From positions 1 to 64,000 of the forward strand of contig JBEHXV010000012.1 of the NCBI GenBank assembly GCA_048498515.1: DNA of 64,000 bases, in the 5' to 3' direction. The notes below the pieces were generated by a model. It was not told where the DNA came from. It did no database searches and saw nothing but the letters and a program-made list of their open reading frames with translations. Within the stretch, counting starts at the first letter, position 1; every line of letters starts with the position of its first letter. Position numbers and translations under genes: made by a program. Shown one piece after another: positions 1 through 6,988 of this stretch. The stretch comes from UBA4416 sp048498515. Lineage in GTDB: Bacteria > Bacteroidota > Bacteroidia > B-17B0 > Aurantibacillaceae.

Positions 1-105
1 TAATATTTATTTGAAGGACTTAAAAGATACAAGGGACTTAAGGGACCCCGGGGATTTGTTCATCTCTTCTGTCCCTTCAGTCTCTTTGGTCTTTTGAGTC
101 TATAT
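1..105. repeat. Dispersed intergenic repeat (AAGGGACT / GTCCCTTCAGT family)
   Basis: This AT-rich stretch lies 3' of groES and carries runs such as AAAAGATACAAGGGACTTAA and GTCCCTTCAGTCTCTTTGG. A diverged copy with AAAAGATTTAAGATACAAG and AGTCCTTCAGTCCCTAA lies at 18595-18675. The two halves are loosely complementary, so the transcript could fold. groEL probably begins to the left of the window, because groES is normally followed by groEL; nothing in these bases codes for protein. Confidence 0.5.
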
Positions 106-390
106 AATTGCGTAGATATCGCTTTCTTTCATGATAAGGTAATCTTTACCGTCAATGCTCAGCTCAGTGCCTGAGTATTTTCCGTAAAGTACCATATCGC
201 CAACCTTAACGGTCATAGGCTCGTCTTTTTTACCATTGCCAACCGCTACTACGGTGCCTTTCATGGGTTTTTCTTTCGCTGTATCAGGGATAATTAATCC
301 ACCCGCTGTTTTTGTTTCTGCAGGAGCCGCTTCCACCAACACTCTGTCGGCTAAGGGCTTTACATTTACACTTGTGTTTGTTTTTGCCAT
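100..390 (-). CDS. groS: Co-chaperonin GroES (Hsp10)
   Basis: GroES forms the heptameric lid of the GroEL folding chamber in the cytoplasm. The 96-residue product has the usual family length. KPLADRVLVE near residue 11 is the first beta strand, the segment ETKTAGGLIIPDTAKEKP at about 25-42 is the mobile loop that contacts GroEL, and GDMVLYGKYSGTE is the conserved C-terminal half. The ATG at 390 follows a long untranslated region that carries a small inverted repeat. groEL would be expected just left of base 1; it is outside the window. Identification is secure. Confidence 0.97.
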   Translation of the reverse strand: MAKTNTSVNVKPLADRVLVEAAPAETKTAGGLIIPDTAKEKPMKGTVVAVGNGKKDEPMTVKVGDMVLYGKYSGTELSIDGKDYLIMKESDIYAII

Positions 391-477
391 AATTATATGA
401 TTTTCTTAGTTTTAGTTTGTCGCTTGCTCTTAGTCGAAAAATGTGCCAGGGCCATAATTGCGCTTTGAGCCGACAAT

Positions 478-497
478 ATTACCATTTTTGCGGTAAT
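478..497. promoter_or_regulatory. Small inverted repeat upstream of groES
   Basis: ATTACC (478-483) and GGTAAT (492-497) form a perfect 6-bp dyad around an 8-base spacer, about 90 bases upstream of the groES start. It could be an operator or a leader hairpin. No HrcA CIRCE element (TTAGCACTC-N9-GAGTGCTAA) is visible here, so any heat-shock control must use another site. Confidence 0.3.
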
Positions 498-532
498 TTC
501 CGGACAAAAATGTCAGGTTGTGGCAGACCTAT

Positions 533-647
533 GGAACGCTGATGACACAGATGCTTATGATTTGGTATGATTAGGGGAGGGAAATTGAAGATTGCTTAAA
601 ATCAAAGATCATAAATAATCATACAAAATCAGCGTTATATGCGTTCC
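533..647. repeat. Dispersed inverted repeat, GAACGCTGAT family
   Basis: Terminal arms GGAACGCTGATGAC (from 533) and ATCAGCGTTATATGCGTTCC (to 647) are inverted copies around an AT-rich core containing GCTTATGATTT. The same arms and core occur at 5210-5413. The element fills the space between the groES leader and the 3' end of fabH. It has no coding capacity, and its function is unknown. Confidence 0.6.
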
Positions 648-659
648 CTTAAAAAGAAC

Positions 660-1664
660 CTACTTCCCTACCGCGCTCCCGTCATAGGCCCATTTTACCC
701 AAACAGAGCCCCAGGTAAAACCGCCGCCAAAAGCGGAAATAATGATGTTGTCGCCTTTTTTGAATTGCTTTTCGTAATCCCATAACAGCAAAGGAATGGT
801 TCCTGCCGTGGTATTGCCGTAACGCTCAATGTTCATAAGCATTTTATCGAGGCTCAGGCCCATGCGGTTGGCTGTGGCTTCACAAATACGTTTGTTGGCC
901 TGGTGTGGCAACAACCACGTCACATCGTCGGCTGTGAGGTTATTTTTTTCCATGATCTCGGCACTCACCTCAGCCATATTCACTACCGCGTGTTTAAACA
1001 CGGTTTGCCCTTCCTGGTGTACGTAATGTAATTTTTGGTCAATAGTTTCGTGCGTAGGTGGCATTAAAGAACCGCCGGCAGCCTGGTATAAATAGTTCCG
1101 GCCTGCCCCATCGGCTTTCAAAATAAAATCCTGCACACCGGTACCGTCTTCCGTTGGTTCCAGTAACACAGCGCCGCCGCCATCACCAAAAATAACGCAG
1201 GTAGCACGGTCTTCATAATTTAAAATAGCGCTCATTTTATCCACGCCAACAATCACTACTTTTTTGTATTTGCCGGTCTCAATAAATTGGGAACCGGTAG
1301 CCAGGGCATAAATAAAGCCTGAGCAGGCAGCCGAAAGGTCGTATCCCCAGGCATTTTTAGCGCCTATCTTATCGCAAATAACGTTTGAGGTGCTTGGGAA
1401 AATATAATCGCCGGTAATGGTACCAACAATCAGCAAATCTATTTCGAGGGCGCTGATGCCGCGTTTTTTTAAGAGTTCTTCAATGGCAATCACCATCATA
1501 TCGGAGGTGGCTTTACCCGGTTCTTTTAAAATGCGTCTTTCTTTAATTCCGGTACGCGAAGTGATCCATTCATCGTTCGTATCAACAAACTTGGCCAGTT
1601 CATCGTTGGTCATTACAAAATCAGGTACGTGGCCGCCAACGGCAGTGATAGCTGCTTTAATCAT
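660..1664 (-). CDS. fabH: Beta-ketoacyl-ACP synthase III (FabH)
   Basis: FabH starts fatty acid synthesis by condensing acetyl-CoA or a branched acyl-CoA with malonyl-ACP. The 334-residue protein has the complete Cys-His-Asn triad: C114 in SAACSGF, H254 in LLPHQANKRI and N284 in RYGNTTAGT. The C-terminal GGGFTWG motif is also present. Its ATG overlaps the plsX stop by one base (TAATG), so the two are translationally coupled and co-transcribed from upstream of plsX. Branched-chain substrates are plausible because a BCKDH E1 gene lies in the same window, but specificity cannot be read from the sequence. Confidence 0.97.
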   Translation of the reverse strand: MIKAAITAVGGHVPDFVMTNDELAKFVDTNDEWITSRTGIKERRILKEPGKATSDMMVIAIEELLKKRGISALEIDLLIVGTITGDYIFPSTSNVICDKIGAKNAWGYDLSAACSGFIYALATGSQFIETGKYKKVVIVGVDKMSAILNYEDRATCVIFGDGGGAVLLEPTEDGTGVQDFILKADGAGRNYLYQAAGGSLMPPTHETIDQKLHYVHQEGQTVFKHAVVNMAEVSAEIMEKNNLTADDVTWLLPHQANKRICEATANRMGLSLDKMLMNIERYGNTTAGTIPLLLWDYEKQFKKGDNIIISAFGGGFTWGSVWVKWAYDGSAVGK

Positions 1665-2602
1665 TATTGAAATACGGTTTTAATTTTTTCGTTCAGGTTA
1701 GCTTCCACAATGTCCTTGCTCAGCACCATCATATTTTTAAAGGCCAGCGGCGTTGATTTGCCGTGCGCGATCATTACATTTGAATTGATACCCAGGATTG
1801 GCGTACCGCCATACAGCTCGTAGTTGAACTGATCGAAGAACTCATCGCTGCGGTTACGTTTTTTAATCATGGAATAAAAAGCCTCAGCCGTTTTCAAAAG
1901 TACATTTCCGGTAAAGCCTTCGCAAACAATGACGTCCGCTTTATCCTGGAAAACTTCCTGCCCTTCCACGTTGCCAATAAAATTAAAGTCCTTGGTATCT
2001 TTCATTAAGGCATGAGCGGCTTGCGCCACCAGGTTCCCTTTTTCGGGCTCCTCGCCAATATTTAATAAACCCACTTTTGGGTTCTTGATCTTGTACACTT
2101 CTCTCGCAAAAATAGATCCCAGGATGGCGAACTGGTACAACACATCCGGCTTGCAATCGGCATTGGTACCCACATCCAGCACTATTCCAAAACCACCGTT
2201 CTCTTTAGGAAGCAGGGAAGTAATGCAGGGACGAATAACGCCTGGAACGGCTTTTACCGAGAACATGGAGCCAACCAGCATGGCGCCGGTATTGCCTGCG
2301 CTGGCAAAACACTGGATCTGATCTTCTTTTAATAATTTAAAACCAACGGAAATAGTACTTTGAGGCTTTTGTGCCAGCGCCTTGGTAGGGTGTTCGCCCA
2401 TTTCAATCACATCGGTGGCATGTACAAATTCAAATGTATCTTCGGCTACGTTTTTTTCTTTAAGGTAAGCCTTTGCTTTTTCGCTATCGCCAATCAGTAC
2501 CATTTTAACGCCCGGATCTAAAGATTCCAAAGCCATAATGGCTCCATCCAGACAATTTTTAGGGGCAAAATCTCCGCCCATTATATCTAATCCAATCTTC
2601 AT
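1664..2602 (-). CDS. plsX: Phosphate acyltransferase PlsX
   Basis: PlsX converts acyl-ACP to acyl-phosphate, the donor for PlsY in membrane phospholipid synthesis. The 312-residue sequence opens with MKIGLDIMGGDFAPKN, the family signature, and contains the conserved segments SAGNTGAML, LDVGTNADCKPD and CEGFTGNVLLKT. It is a peripheral membrane enzyme without membrane segments. It is first in a plsX-fabH operon; rpmF, which often precedes plsX in other bacteria, is absent from the 200 bases upstream. A -7 box (TAACTTTG on the minus strand) lies about 67 bases upstream. Confidence 0.97.
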   Translation of the reverse strand: MKIGLDIMGGDFAPKNCLDGAIMALESLDPGVKMVLIGDSEKAKAYLKEKNVAEDTFEFVHATDVIEMGEHPTKALAQKPQSTISVGFKLLKEDQIQCFASAGNTGAMLVGSMFSVKAVPGVIRPCITSLLPKENGGFGIVLDVGTNADCKPDVLYQFAILGSIFAREVYKIKNPKVGLLNIGEEPEKGNLVAQAAHALMKDTKDFNFIGNVEGQEVFQDKADVIVCEGFTGNVLLKTAEAFYSMIKKRNRSDEFFDQFNYELYGGTPILGINSNVMIAHGKSTPLAFKNMMVLSKDIVEANLNEKIKTVFQ

Positions 2603-2668
2603 ATAAAGTCAGTCAAAATCAATCGTCTAAACAAGTAAATTATGCGTAATAATGCAATAATAAAACGG

Positions 2669-2676
2669 CAAAGTTA
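2669..2676 (-). promoter_or_regulatory. Candidate -7 box for plsX-fabH
   Basis: Read on the minus strand the bases are TAACTTTG, a match to the Bacteroidota TAnnTTTG -7 box. No convincing TTTG -33 box lies 17-23 bases upstream, so this rests on the -7 element alone. Confidence 0.4.
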
Positions 2677-2794
2677 TTAACCTTAATCAGATATTGGGCT
2701 TTAATGCCTTTATGCAAGTGTTATTATTTTTAAATGACTGATAATCTGCCAGATAAATATGCCATTGTACAGCGCCTCAAACAAAAATAGATCG

Positions 2795-2802
2795 TAATTT
2801 TG
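2795..2802 (+). promoter_or_regulatory. Candidate -7 box for sufE, almost touching the ATG
   Basis: TAATTTTG matches TAnnTTTG and ends four bases before the sufE ATG at 2807. Transcription starting the usual few bases downstream would give a leaderless or nearly leaderless mRNA. No good -33 box is visible. Confidence 0.45.
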
Positions 2803-2806
2803 ACCA

Positions 2807-3220
2807 ATGACAATAGCCGAAATAGAAAACGAGATCGTTGAAGAGTTTGAATTGTTTGGGGATGACTGGGAAGGCAAATACGAGCACCTTATAGAATTGG
2901 GAAAATCGCTCCCGAAAATTAAGGAAGAATATAAAACCGAAGACCGGATCATTAAAGGCTGCCAAAGCAAAGTATGGCTCCACTCCCAAAAAGAAGCCGA
3001 TAAGATTGTGTACACCGCCGATAGCGATGCTATTATTACCAAAGGCATGGTGGCCCTTATGATTAGAGTATTGTCGAACCAAACACCAAAGGACATATTG
3101 GCTGCAAACCTTGATTTTATTACAAAAATAGGCTTAACCGAGCATTTATCGCCAACCCGCGCCAACGGCCTGGTGAGCATGATAAAGCAAATGAAGCTGG
3201 ATGCCATGGCATTGAGTTAA
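2807..3220 (+). CDS. sufE: SufE family cysteine desulfurase acceptor
   Basis: SufE takes persulfide sulfur from the SufS cysteine desulfurase and passes it to the SufBCD scaffold for Fe-S cluster assembly. The 137-residue protein has the invariant acceptor cysteine C52 in KGCQSKVW, preceded by the conserved RIIKG turn, and the C-terminal SPTRANGLVSMI helix of the family. It is cytosolic, with no signal or membrane segment. It stands apart from other suf genes; the next gene starts 20 bases downstream and may be co-transcribed. Confidence 0.95.
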   Translation: MTIAEIENEIVEEFELFGDDWEGKYEHLIELGKSLPKIKEEYKTEDRIIKGCQSKVWLHSQKEADKIVYTADSDAIITKGMVALMIRVLSNQTPKDILAANLDFITKIGLTEHLSPTRANGLVSMIKQMKLDAMALS

Positions 3221-3225
3221 AATAA

Positions 3226-3233
3226 TACCTTTG
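3226..3233 (+). promoter_or_regulatory. Candidate -7 box for the DMT transporter
   Basis: TACCTTTG followed by CATCCCC sits seven bases before the ATG at 3241. The context TACCTTTGCATCC is typical of Bacteroidota start-site regions. A start there would leave almost no leader. A -33 box is not evident, and read-through from sufE is the alternative. Confidence 0.4.
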
Positions 3234-3240
3234 CATCCCC

Positions 3241-4125
3241 ATGAATAACAAAGCGCTTTCCTGGCTCATATTGATCGTACTCTCATTGGTATGGGGCAGC
3301 TCTTTTATTTTAATGAAACAGGGTCTCAGGGCCTATAGCAGCGATGAAGTGGCCGGGCTGCGCATTACCATTGCCGCGGCTTTTATGCTCCCTTTCCTCA
3401 TAAAGCACCATACCATTAACCTTAAAAAAAACCTGAAAGGATTGTTATTAATGGGTGTTTTTGGGAATTTGATCCCGGCGTTTTTGTTTACCAAGGCCGA
3501 AACCCAGATCAGCAGCAGCTTAACCGGCATGCTCAACGCCCTTACGCCTTTATTTACCATACTGGTTGGCTTTTTCCTGTTCAAACAAACCATTCACCGA
3601 AACCAGCTGTTTGGCGTGGCCATTGGTTTTTTTGGCGCCATTGCCTTAGTTTGGTTTGGCGATAATCAAAACGACCAGACCAAAAACATCCTTTACAGCC
3701 TGCTGGTTGCCCTGGCCACCCTGTGTTACGCCATCAGCGTAAACGGCATTAAAGCCTACCTGGGTCATGTACCTTCTTTAACCGCTACGGTTTGGTCCTT
3801 TACACTCATTGGCATTCCAGCCTCTATTTATTTGTTTGGTTTTACCAATGTGGTTGACCATACACTGCACCATCCCGATGGCTTTAGCTCCCTGGGTTAT
3901 GTGAGCATCCTGGCCATTGTAGGCTCCGCCCTGTCGGTAGTTATTTACAATACCCTTATCAAACTGTCGGGAACTGTGTTTGCAGCCAGCTGTACTTACC
4001 TCATCCCGGTGGTAGCCATTGGCTGGGGGGTATTGGACCATGAAACAGTGAATTTTCTTCAAATTTGTGCCATTTTGATTATAATTACCGGCATTTGGAT
4101 GATAAATTCATCAAAAAAGGCCTGA
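3241..4125 (+). CDS. EamA/DMT superfamily transporter
   Basis: This is a predicted inner-membrane metabolite exporter or permease of the drug/metabolite transporter superfamily. The 294 residues form about ten hydrophobic segments in two EamA repeats of roughly 140 residues each. The first helix carries the family motif LVWGSSFILMKQGL; SSLTGMLNALTPLFTILVGFFL in repeat one corresponds to AASCTYLIPVVAIGWG in repeat two. Substrate is not predictable. It follows sufE by 20 bases on the same strand. Confidence 0.9.
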   Translation: MNNKALSWLILIVLSLVWGSSFILMKQGLRAYSSDEVAGLRITIAAAFMLPFLIKHHTINLKKNLKGLLLMGVFGNLIPAFLFTKAETQISSSLTGMLNALTPLFTILVGFFLFKQTIHRNQLFGVAIGFFGAIALVWFGDNQNDQTKNILYSLLVALATLCYAISVNGIKAYLGHVPSLTATVWSFTLIGIPASIYLFGFTNVVDHTLHHPDGFSSLGYVSILAIVGSALSVVIYNTLIKLSGTVFAASCTYLIPVVAIGWGVLDHETVNFLQICAILIIITGIWMINSSKKA

Positions 4126-4215
4126 TTTTGGGTTTTTTGATGGTTTTTGCCTGTTATGAGCCTGGTCAAATTCTTATAAAATCAGGGATTGAAAGGCAAA
4201 TAAATCGCCAAAATC

Positions 4216-4246
4216 TTTGGCAGATCAAAAAAACCACTTATCTTTG
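4216..4246 (+). promoter_or_regulatory. Promoter of rplU-rpmA (TTTG-N19-TATCTTTG)
   Basis: TTTG at 4216-4219 and TATCTTTG at 4239-4246 are separated by exactly 19 bases, a full match to the Bacteroidota primary sigma factor consensus. The predicted start near 4251 leaves a leader of roughly 37 bases before the rplU ATG. This is the clearest promoter in the window. Confidence 0.8.
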
Positions 4247-4287
4247 CCGTCCCTAAAAAAATTATTAACAATAAAAATTAACAACAC

Positions 4288-4785
4288 ATGTATGCAATTG
4301 TAGAAATAGCAGGGCAACAATTCAAAGTGGAACGAGGCAATAAAGTTTACGTTCACCGCCTGGATGCTAACGAAGGTGCTAACGTGGAATTTGACAAAGT
4401 TTTCTTAATTGATAACGGCGGAAAAATTTCTGTAGGCGCACCAACTGTTGATGGCGCAAAAGTTGCGGCCACCGTAATTGAACATTTAAAAGGCGATAAA
4501 GTGGCCGTGTTCAAAAAATTACGCCGTAAAGGTTACCAAAAATGGAACAACCACCGTCAGCACTTAACACAAATTTTAATTCAGGATGTTTTACCAACAG
4601 GTGGCTCATCTAAAAATGAATTAAAAGCTGAAAAATCAACCCGTACTTTTTTACCAAAAAGCAAATACGGAAACAACACACCAGCAGTAGAAGCTGCTCC
4701 GGTAGTTGAGAAAAAAGCGCCTGCAAAAAAAGCGGCAGCTAAAAAAGCACCTGCAAAGAAAGCAGCTAAAAAAACAGAAGAATAA
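4288..4785 (+). CDS. rplU: 50S ribosomal protein L21 with lysine/alanine-rich tail
   Basis: L21 binds 23S rRNA in the large ribosomal subunit. Residues 1 to about 103 are the complete L21 domain (MYAIVEIAGQQFKVERG at the start, LRRKGYQKWNNHRQHLT near the end). The 165-residue product continues with a linker and then a histone H1-like tail made of PAKKA-type repeats (about 140-165). Typical L21 proteins stop near 103 residues. The tail is probably disordered, highly basic and rRNA-binding. rpmA follows after an AT-rich spacer, the usual rplU-rpmA order. Confidence 0.96.
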   Translation: MYAIVEIAGQQFKVERGNKVYVHRLDANEGANVEFDKVFLIDNGGKISVGAPTVDGAKVAATVIEHLKGDKVAVFKKLRRKGYQKWNNHRQHLTQILIQDVLPTGGSSKNELKAEKSTRTFLPKSKYGNNTPAVEAAPVVEKKAPAKKAAAKKAPAKKAAKKTEE

Positions 4786-4790
4786 AAAGA

Positions 4791-4868
4791 AATGGTAAAT
4801 GAGAAATGCAAAATTTTAAATTAAACACCTCATTTAACATTTAACATTAACAATTTAAAATTTCTAAG
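4791..4868. repeat. AT-rich intra-operon repeat (ATTTAACATTTAAC family)
   Basis: The spacer between rplU and rpmA consists of near-repeats of AATTTTAAATTAAA, CATTTAACATTTAACATT and AATTTAAAATTT. The etfB-etfA spacer at 11465-11551 has the same words in the other orientation. Both copies sit between two genes of one operon. Confidence 0.55.
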
Positions 4869-4870
4869 AA

Positions 4871-5131
4871 ATGGCACATAAAAAAGGAGCGGGCTCCACA
4901 AACAACGGTCGCGAATCACACAGCAAACGCTTAGGCGTTAAAATTTTCGGTGGCCAGGCTTGTATCTCTGGAAACATTATCGTTCGCCAGCGTGGTACAA
5001 AACACAACGCGGGAGTAAATGTAGGTATGGGCAAAGACCATACATTATTTGCTTTGGTTGATGGAACTGTTGTTTTCAAAAAGAAAAAAGACGACAGATC
5101 TTATGTTTCGGTTATTCCTGCACAGGGATAA
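4871..5131 (+). CDS. rpmA: 50S ribosomal protein L27
   Basis: L27 sits at the peptidyl transferase centre, where its N-terminus contacts the tRNA ends. The 86-residue sequence begins MAHKKGAGSTNNGRES without the cleaved N-terminal extension seen in Firmicutes, and contains the conserved GNIIVRQRGTKHNAG core. It is the last gene of the rplU operon; a strong intrinsic terminator begins 23 bases after the stop. Confidence 0.98.
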   Translation: MAHKKGAGSTNNGRESHSKRLGVKIFGGQACISGNIIVRQRGTKHNAGVNVGMGKDHTLFALVDGTVVFKKKKDDRSYVSVIPAQG

Positions 5132-5154
5132 CAAGTAACGCACTATAAAACTTG

Positions 5155-5185
5155 AAAAGCCCTTCGATCATACGGAGGGCTTTTT
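5155..5185 (+). terminator. Intrinsic terminator after rpmA
   Basis: AAAAGCCCT (5155-5163) pairs perfectly with AGGGCTTTT (5176-5184) around a 12-base loop, and the stem ends in a T run. It lies 23 bases after the rpmA stop. Confidence 0.85.
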
Positions 5186-5209
5186 GTGTTTAAAGGCATT
5201 TTGAGAATA

Positions 5210-5413
5210 GAACGCTGATAACGCAGATTGCTTATGATTTTTAAGATAAGTGCAATTTAGTGTCACCCTGAGCGAAGTCGAAGGGTTTACAGAGGATTCG
5301 CTTCTCGACTCCGCTCGAAGTGACAAACTTAGCATGTCACAAAAAATAAATAATAATTTATCATAACCATCCATGTCATTTACGTTCCATAATTTAAACC
5401 CCATCCGCGTTCT
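5210..5413. repeat. Composite intergenic element: GAACGCTGAT repeat with nested palindrome
   Basis: The outer arms are GAACGCTGATAACGCAGAT (from 5210) and a GCGTTCT end at 5413, the family seen at 533-647. Nested at 5261-5325 is a second element, TGTCACCCTGAGCGAAGTCG to CGCTCGAAGTGACA, whose arms are inverted copies. The latter resembles the short palindromes scattered in many Bacteroidota genomes and recurs in altered form at 28401-28482. With the terminator this accounts for most of the 327-base gap before serS; the remaining bases to 5458 hold no clear signal. Confidence 0.6.
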
Positions 5414-5458
5414 ATAAATTAAATAAAAGATTAAATTTATCCTTTCAAATAAAACACC

Positions 5459-6733
5459 ATGTTACAACTTAGCTACATCAGAGACAATAAAGAAGACGTA
5501 TTGAAACGCCTGGCCATTAAAAATTTTAAGGACGCGGAAAGCATCATCAATTCAGTAATTGAGCTGGATAATAACCGCAAGGCCGCACAGCGCCAGGCCG
5601 ACGATACCAAAGCCGAAGCAAACAACCTTGCCAAACAAATTGGTGAGCTGATGAAGAGCGGAAAGAAAGAGGAAGCAGAAACATTGAAAGCCAAAACAGC
5701 TGAGCTGAAAGCCAGCGAAAAACAGTTTGACGAGAGCTTAAAAAATATTGAACAGGAAATTCATAAACTGCTGGTAACGGTTCCCAACTTACCGAACCTC
5801 AGCGTGCCTGTTGGTAAAACGCCTGAGGACAATGAAGTAGTGAATGAACATGGTACTATCCCAACATTACACGCAGGCGCTACACCACACTGGGAGCTCA
5901 CTACCAAATACGACCTCATTGATTTTGAGCTGGGTGTAAAATTAACCGGTGCGGGTTTCCCGGTATACAAAGGAAAAGGCGCACGCTTGCAACGCGCTTT
6001 AATTAATTATTTTTTAGATAAGGCAACTGCTGCAGGTTATAATGAAGTTCAACCTCCTATTTTGGTGAACGCGGATAGCGGTTACGGAACTGGTCAGTTA
6101 CCGGATAAGGAAGGACAAATGTACCACTGCCAGGTTGATGACCTGTATTTGATTCCAACAGCCGAGGTACCTATTACCAATATGTACCGCGATGTGATCT
6201 TAAAGGAAAGCGACCTGCCGGTAAAGAACTGCGGTTACACACCTTGCTTCCGCAGGGAAGCGGGAAGCTATGGAAAAGACGTGCGCGGCCTTAATCGCCT
6301 GCATCAGTTTGATAAAGTAGAGATCGTACAAATTACTGCTCCTGATAAATCATACGAAACACTGGAAAACATGCGCGAGTTTGTAAGCTCTTTATTGCAG
6401 GAGCTGGAACTACCTTACCGTACTTTAAAATTATGCGGTGGTGACATGAGCTTTGGTTCTGCCTTAACCTATGATTTGGAAGTGTGGAGCGCAGCTCAGG
6501 GCCGCTGGCTGGAAGTAAGCTCTGTATCCAACTTTGAGACCTTCCAGACCAACCGTTTAAAATGCCGTTACAAAGATGCCAGTGGTAAAACACAATTGGC
6601 ACACAGCTTAAACGGTAGCGCGCTGGCATTACCACGCATCGTAGCTTCTTTATTAGAAAATAACCAAACCGAAACGGGTATTAAAATTCCAAAAGTATTG
6701 GTGCCTTATATTGGTTTTGATATGATTTCATAA
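5459..6733 (+). CDS. serS: Seryl-tRNA synthetase
   Basis: SerRS charges tRNA-Ser with serine. The 424-residue protein has the N-terminal antiparallel coiled-coil arm that grips the tRNA (about 30-105, rich in K, E, A) and the class II catalytic core. Motif 2 is FRREAGSYGKDVRGLNRLHQF and motif 3 is NGSALALPRIVASLLENNQ, with the conserved arginine. Length is typical. It stands alone, followed by a terminator at 6758-6789. Confidence 0.98.
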   Translation: MLQLSYIRDNKEDVLKRLAIKNFKDAESIINSVIELDNNRKAAQRQADDTKAEANNLAKQIGELMKSGKKEEAETLKAKTAELKASEKQFDESLKNIEQEIHKLLVTVPNLPNLSVPVGKTPEDNEVVNEHGTIPTLHAGATPHWELTTKYDLIDFELGVKLTGAGFPVYKGKGARLQRALINYFLDKATAAGYNEVQPPILVNADSGYGTGQLPDKEGQMYHCQVDDLYLIPTAEVPITNMYRDVILKESDLPVKNCGYTPCFRREAGSYGKDVRGLNRLHQFDKVEIVQITAPDKSYETLENMREFVSSLLQELELPYRTLKLCGGDMSFGSALTYDLEVWSAAQGRWLEVSSVSNFETFQTNRLKCRYKDASGKTQLAHSLNGSALALPRIVASLLENNQTETGIKIPKVLVPYIGFDMIS

Positions 6734-6736
6734 TCA

Positions 6737-6936
6737 ACTCACCACAGAGACACAGAGAGCACAAGGTAGATTTACTTTGTGCTTTTTTTGTAAATCTAAT
6801 TCACCACAGAGACACGAAGGACACAGAGTTTTTTAGGGTTTTCATATAAATTATCCTTATACTCTCATAAAACTTCTTTGTGATCTCTGTGACTCCGTGG
6901 TGAATGAATCTGAACGTTCTATGCCTTCGTGGTGAG
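6737..6936. repeat. Inverted repeat cluster, CACCACAGAGACACAGAG family
   Basis: Two left-hand copies (near 6739 and 6801) read TCACCACAGAGACAC, and two right-hand copies (ending near 6905 and 6936) read as the reverse complement, with CTCCGTGGTGAATGA and CTTCGTGGTGAG. A single arm of the same family lies at 18694-18723. The cluster fills the serS-kinase gap and includes the serS terminator. Confidence 0.6.
6758..6789 (+). terminator. Intrinsic terminator after serS
   Basis: AGCACAA (6758-6764) pairs with TTGTGCT (6777-6783), followed directly by a run of six T. It lies 25 bases after the serS stop and inside the first arm of a dispersed repeat, so the repeat copy supplies the terminator. Confidence 0.7.
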
Positions 6937-6951
6937 TAAAACAATATCCCG

Positions 6952-6983
6952 CTTGCAATAGCGTTATATATTCGTTACATTAG
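6952..6983 (+). promoter_or_regulatory. Candidate promoter of the 6989 kinase
   Basis: CTTG (6952-6955) and TACATTAG (6976-6983) are 20 bases apart; the -7 box differs from TAnnTTTG at one position. The box ends five bases before the ATG at 6989, again implying a very short leader. Confidence 0.4.
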
Positions 6984-6988
6984 TATCA

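Noticed and set aside
429..451. Possible sigma-54 promoter upstream of groES (TGGCAC-ATTTT on the minus strand)
   Set aside because: The downstream half reads TCGA, without the required GC of the -12 element, so it does not qualify.
2710..3207. Long antisense frame over sufE
   Set aside because: It mirrors sufE on the other strand; sufE has its catalytic cysteine motif, while the antisense frame has no family resemblance.
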